From UBA4416 sp036676295 (GTDB lineage Bacteria; Bacteroidota; Bacteroidia; B-17B0; Aurantibacillaceae), in assembly GCA_036676295.1 (NCBI GenBank), contig JAKFDE010000062.1, positions 62,001 to 126,000 of the forward strand: 64,000 bases of DNA, given 5' to 3'. Shown one piece after another: positions 61,674-64,000 of this stretch; position 1 is the stretch's first letter; each line of letters begins with the position of its first letter. The notes beneath the pieces are model-generated. The model saw only the letters and a program-made list of their open reading frames with translations, was not told the DNA's origin and searched no databases. Both the position numbers and the translations under genes were made by a program.

Positions 61674-62282
61674 CTAGTTATAAATTAATCCTTGTGTATC
61701 GTCAGAATTCATTCCGCTATCTTCATAAATAGCCACTGAATTAATCACATCCAATAAATACGTATAAGAATCTAATACTTTATAAGATTCTGTTTTTTCA
61801 TCTTCCATTTCTAAAAACGAATCGCGACTCATTAAATCGCAGATCTCACGTACTTTATTATGTAAGGTTTCTGAACGGTACAACGGAATTTTTTGTAATT
61901 TTTGTTTTAAACGAACATTAGCATTACACTCTTCGGCAATTTCTCCCGGACGAAAACGACTACCAATGGTGATCTTATTATCCATACTGGCAAATAGATC
62001 AATGATATCGATGTAACGTTCAAAACGTTCTAATTTTTTCTCGATCTCGCTATTTGGCTCATTTAATTTAGAGAAATAGAAAAAATTATTCCCTCTTTCG
62101 ATGTTATAACGAATTACATTAAAGTATGCCTGTAGTCTGTCAAAGTTTTCAGGGTTATTGATGATATCGTATAAACGATTCATCCCGTCTTTACTTCCAT
62201 TACTTGAAATAAAATTTCCACGAGCCATCACAGAAAAAATATCGTGGGTTTGTTTTGGTAAATTAAAATTATAGTCTTCCAT
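61674..62282 (-). CDS. Condensin KITE subunit (MksE/JetB-like)
   Basis: A 202-residue soluble protein (MEDYNFNLPKQTHDIFSVMARGNF) with the all-helical and winged-helix pattern of MukE/MksE subunits: LYDIINNPENFDRLQAYFNVI, ERFERYIDIIDLFAS and LYRSETLHNKVREICDLMSRD. Identification rests mainly on size and on position between a kleisin-like gene and, after one intervening gene, a DUF3584 SMC gene. In condensins of this type a dimer of this subunit bridges the kleisin. It follows the kleisin gene by 47 bases. Confidence 0.75.
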   Translation of the reverse strand: MEDYNFNLPKQTHDIFSVMARGNFISSNGSKDGMNRLYDIINNPENFDRLQAYFNVIRYNIERGNNFFYFSKLNEPNSEIEKKLERFERYIDIIDLFASMDNKITIGSRFRPGEIAEECNANVRLKQKLQKIPLYRSETLHNKVREICDLMSRDSFLEMEDEKTESYKVLDSYTYLLDVINSVAIYEDSGMNSDDTQGLIYN

Positions 62283-62329
62283 TGTGTTGTTTAATGTTTT
62301 GTTGTTTCTTGTTTCAGGTTTAAAGTTGC

Positions 62330-63910
62330 TTACTGCTCATTGCTTTCATTTTCTTTTTTCTCCTCGGTCCCTTTATTCCCTTCAGTATCTTTCATTCCTT
62401 CATTCTTCCCTTCTATCTCTTTAGCCATTTTCGATTCTTTCACTTTCTTTTCCTTTTTCGCTTTCGGCACTACAACTTCAGGTGTTTCTATTTTTTCAAC
62501 TTCCTCAACCTCTACTATCTCATCTGTCTCTCCCACCGCTTCAATCTCCTTCGTCTCTTCAATCACGCTAATCTCTTCCGTCGACTGTATTTCTTCTATC
62601 TCCTCCAACACGTCTACCTCTCTCATCTCTTCAACCTCTTTGGTCGCTTTTATCTCTTTCTTCACTTCGGCAATTCTGGATTTCTTAGCGCTTGATTTAT
62701 CTTTGAACGGTACAATCAATGTATAACCCAAACGCTTTTTATTTTTATTTGAGTCTTCGTAATCATAATATTGTAACCGGTATTTAAAATCCATCACGGT
62801 TTGGTATTCCATTGCAATTTCAACAAACAAGGATAAACGCTCTTCAAACGAAACCGTACCAATGGCTTTAGGGAATTTATATTCCATCAGGTACTCGAAT
62901 AAATTTAATTTAGTTTGAACTAAAAAGCGTTCTACTAATTTTTCAGTATCTAATTTTATTTGTTGTTCTAAGCCTTTATCTTTAAAGTTACCTGCCATTT
63001 TATCGGCAAGTCCACGTACCATTAAACGGGTGATCTTATACTTCTCTGCAATACGTTTACACAACACATGTCCATCATCCGTATATAAGAAATCAACCGG
63101 GATTTTTGTTTTAGGCGTTTTATGTCCGTTATGTTTTAAGGTGTTGATGTTACCAACGATCTCTCTAAAATTCGTTTTAAAATGAAGCGTTCCATGATCT
63201 TTTACTTCTTTTAAACGTTGTGCTTTTTTGTAAACATCTAACTGGAACTGGATCTTGTTAATGAAATCCGTAATGTCTGTTTGGATCTCAATTAAGAAAT
63301 CGAGATTTTCAATTAAGCTCGCTTTAAGAACTGATACAATGCCGAATAATTCGGTATCATTGGTAATATTGAACAAGTTTCTGGTTTCTTCAACGATATC
63401 AGAGGTTTTCTTAATGAAATCGATGATCGTATCACGCTTTTCGCGGTAATCTTCAAGCTTTTGTAATTTGATACGATAGTTACTTTCGTTCTTGTAAGTA
63501 TCATCTACATTCTTTTGAAGTTTAATAATTTCACGCGTTAAGGTTGCATTAATGCGTTTTAAATATTTTTTGATACTACGTAAGAATCGCATTTCGCGAG
63601 CTTCCTGATAGAAATTAATGTGTCGTTTTAATTCATAGATATAATCATTAATGAATCCCGGAGTTACTTCTCCAATTTCCATAAAATCCTCGAACATGGC
63701 CACCACAGAGTCGTTCAGACTCACAATGTTCTCATATTCGGTTAAAATATCTAATGAAATTAATTTACGATACTGTTCTTCCGTAATATCTTCTCTTCCC
63801 AATAATTCGTTTACGGTTATCTGGTCGCGTTGCCCAAATAACAGCTCCACTACACCACGGTTGTGGTATAGATTTGACAACAAATCTTTAACATTAACTT
63901 GTAAACTCAT
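62330..63910 (-). CDS. Condensin kleisin subunit (MksF/JetA-like) with Glu/Lys-rich tail
   Basis: A 526-residue soluble protein. The N-terminal ~80 residues form a winged-helix-like domain (VVELLFGQRDQITVNELLG, EQYRKLISLDILTEYENI). A long helical middle (about 85-250) with coiled coil follows, then a C-terminal winged-helix-like region to about residue 405. This is the architecture of MukF/MksF/JetA kleisins. Residues 409-526 are a low-complexity tail rich in Glu, Val, Ile and Lys (EVDVLEEIEEIQSTEEIS), not expected in this family. It is the first gene of the operon, with promoter-like TATTTTTA at 63936-63943. No nuclease subunit is seen in the window. Confidence 0.75.
   Translation of the reverse strand: MSLQVNVKDLLSNLYHNRGVVELLFGQRDQITVNELLGREDITEEQYRKLISLDILTEYENIVSLNDSVVAMFEDFMEIGEVTPGFINDYIYELKRHINFYQEAREMRFLRSIKKYLKRINATLTREIIKLQKNVDDTYKNESNYRIKLQKLEDYREKRDTIIDFIKKTSDIVEETRNLFNITNDTELFGIVSVLKASLIENLDFLIEIQTDITDFINKIQFQLDVYKKAQRLKEVKDHGTLHFKTNFREIVGNINTLKHNGHKTPKTKIPVDFLYTDDGHVLCKRIAEKYKITRLMVRGLADKMAGNFKDKGLEQQIKLDTEKLVERFLVQTKLNLFEYLMEYKFPKAIGTVSFEERLSLFVEIAMEYQTVMDFKYRLQYYDYEDSNKNKKRLGYTLIVPFKDKSSAKKSRIAEVKKEIKATKEVEEMREVDVLEEIEEIQSTEEISVIEETKEIEAVGETDEIVEVEEVEKIETPEVVVPKAKKEKKVKESKMAKEIEGKNEGMKDTEGNKGTEEKKENESNEQ
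62333..62686 (-). other. Low-complexity acidic tail of the kleisin / purine-rich coding strand
   Basis: The last ~118 codons of the kleisin gene use almost only Glu, Lys, Val, Ile, Thr, Ser and Gly. The coding strand is strongly purine-biased and the plus strand pyrimidine-biased. Repeated EEIE/EVEE units suggest expansion by slippage. Confidence 0.7.
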
Positions 63911-63935
63911 TCAAAATAGTCCTGATTATATCTAC

Positions 63936-63943
63936 TAAAAATA
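63936..63943 (-). promoter_or_regulatory. Possible promoter of the condensin operon
   Basis: On the minus strand TATTTTTA (one mismatch from TAnnTTTG) follows a TTTA at about 19 bases spacing and lies 25 bases before the start at 63910. The remaining sequence to 64000 holds nothing else that I recognise. Confidence 0.4.
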
Positions 63944-64000
63944 CGAAGGCTTTGCAGGCTACTAAAGTCGGGTTATGAACAAAAAAAGAGGTAATTAACT

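Noticed and set aside
62340..62726. Plus-strand reading frame encoding a Ser/Phe-rich 128-aa protein
   Set aside because: It is the complement of the low-complexity kleisin tail; composition and lack of a start context mark it as a shadow.
55797..64000. Prophage or integrative element carrying the condensin
   Set aside because: No integrase, transposase, att-like direct repeats or tRNA target are visible; only short palindromes.

Overview
The window comes from an AT-rich member of the Bacteroidota, most likely a Flavobacteriales- or Sphingobacteriales-like lineage. Four large secreted proteins end in type IX secretion (T9SS) sorting domains. There is a PorE-like OmpA/beta-propeller protein and a bacillithiol deacetylase. 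Many genes are preceded by the Bacteroidota promoter element TAnnTTTG rather than by sigma70 boxes. I found no rRNA, tRNA, integrase, transposase or CRISPR array. The genus cannot be named from the sequence.

Layout. 1-1.3 kb: the start of a lipoyl-dependent acyltransferase (E2) running off the left edge, then a small protein of unknown function. 1.5-8 kb: a giant bacterial alpha-2-macroglobulin and bshB1. 8-15.8 kb: two tandem paralogous T9SS cargo proteins. 16-29 kb: a long plus-strand series with PBP1A, a membrane protein, a split 3-oxoacid CoA-transferase whose two subunit genes are separated by a lipoprotein gene, and a surface-glycan module (two GT-C-like membrane proteins, GT2, DUF2304, polysaccharide deacetylase, GNAT, AlgX/AlgJ-like protein). 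WecB and RadC follow on the minus strand. 31-35.6 kb: a secreted M4 metalloprotease, an MFS transporter and a TIGR02757 protein. 35.6-41 kb: a PorE-like protein, then a minus-strand operon of flippase-like protein, glycosyltransferase and OppC-like permease. 41.3-47.2 kb: a small secreted protein and an 1805-residue T9SS adhesin-like protein with three 222-bp tandem repeats. 47.2-51.8 kb: ruvC, cdd, pyruvate dehydrogenase E1 alpha and E2, and an enoyl-CoA hydratase. 51.8-55.8 kb: mixed single genes, including a PagL-like outer-membrane lipid A deacylase behind a CRP/FNR-type palindrome. 55.8-64 kb: a minus-strand MukBEF/MksBEF/Jet-like condensin locus, with a two-gene nucleotidyltransferase-like cassette downstream.

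The most interesting system is the condensin at 56.9-63.9 kb. Its order is kleisin (MksF/JetA-like), KITE subunit (MksE/JetB-like), an unrelated predicted exported protein, and a DUF3584-type SMC ATPase (MksB/JetC-like). No JetD-type TOPRIM nuclease is visible. The kleisin carries an unusual C-terminal Glu/Lys-rich tail of about 118 residues. The locus is bordered and interrupted by dispersed palindromic repeats, and a nucleotidyltransferase-fold gene plus a small acidic protein lie next to it. It could be a housekeeping condensin or a variant of Wadjet anti-plasmid defence; the window alone cannot decide. A second oddity of the same kind is the lipoprotein gene between scoA and scoB, whose product resembles the C-terminal domain of the glycan-module membrane protein just downstream.
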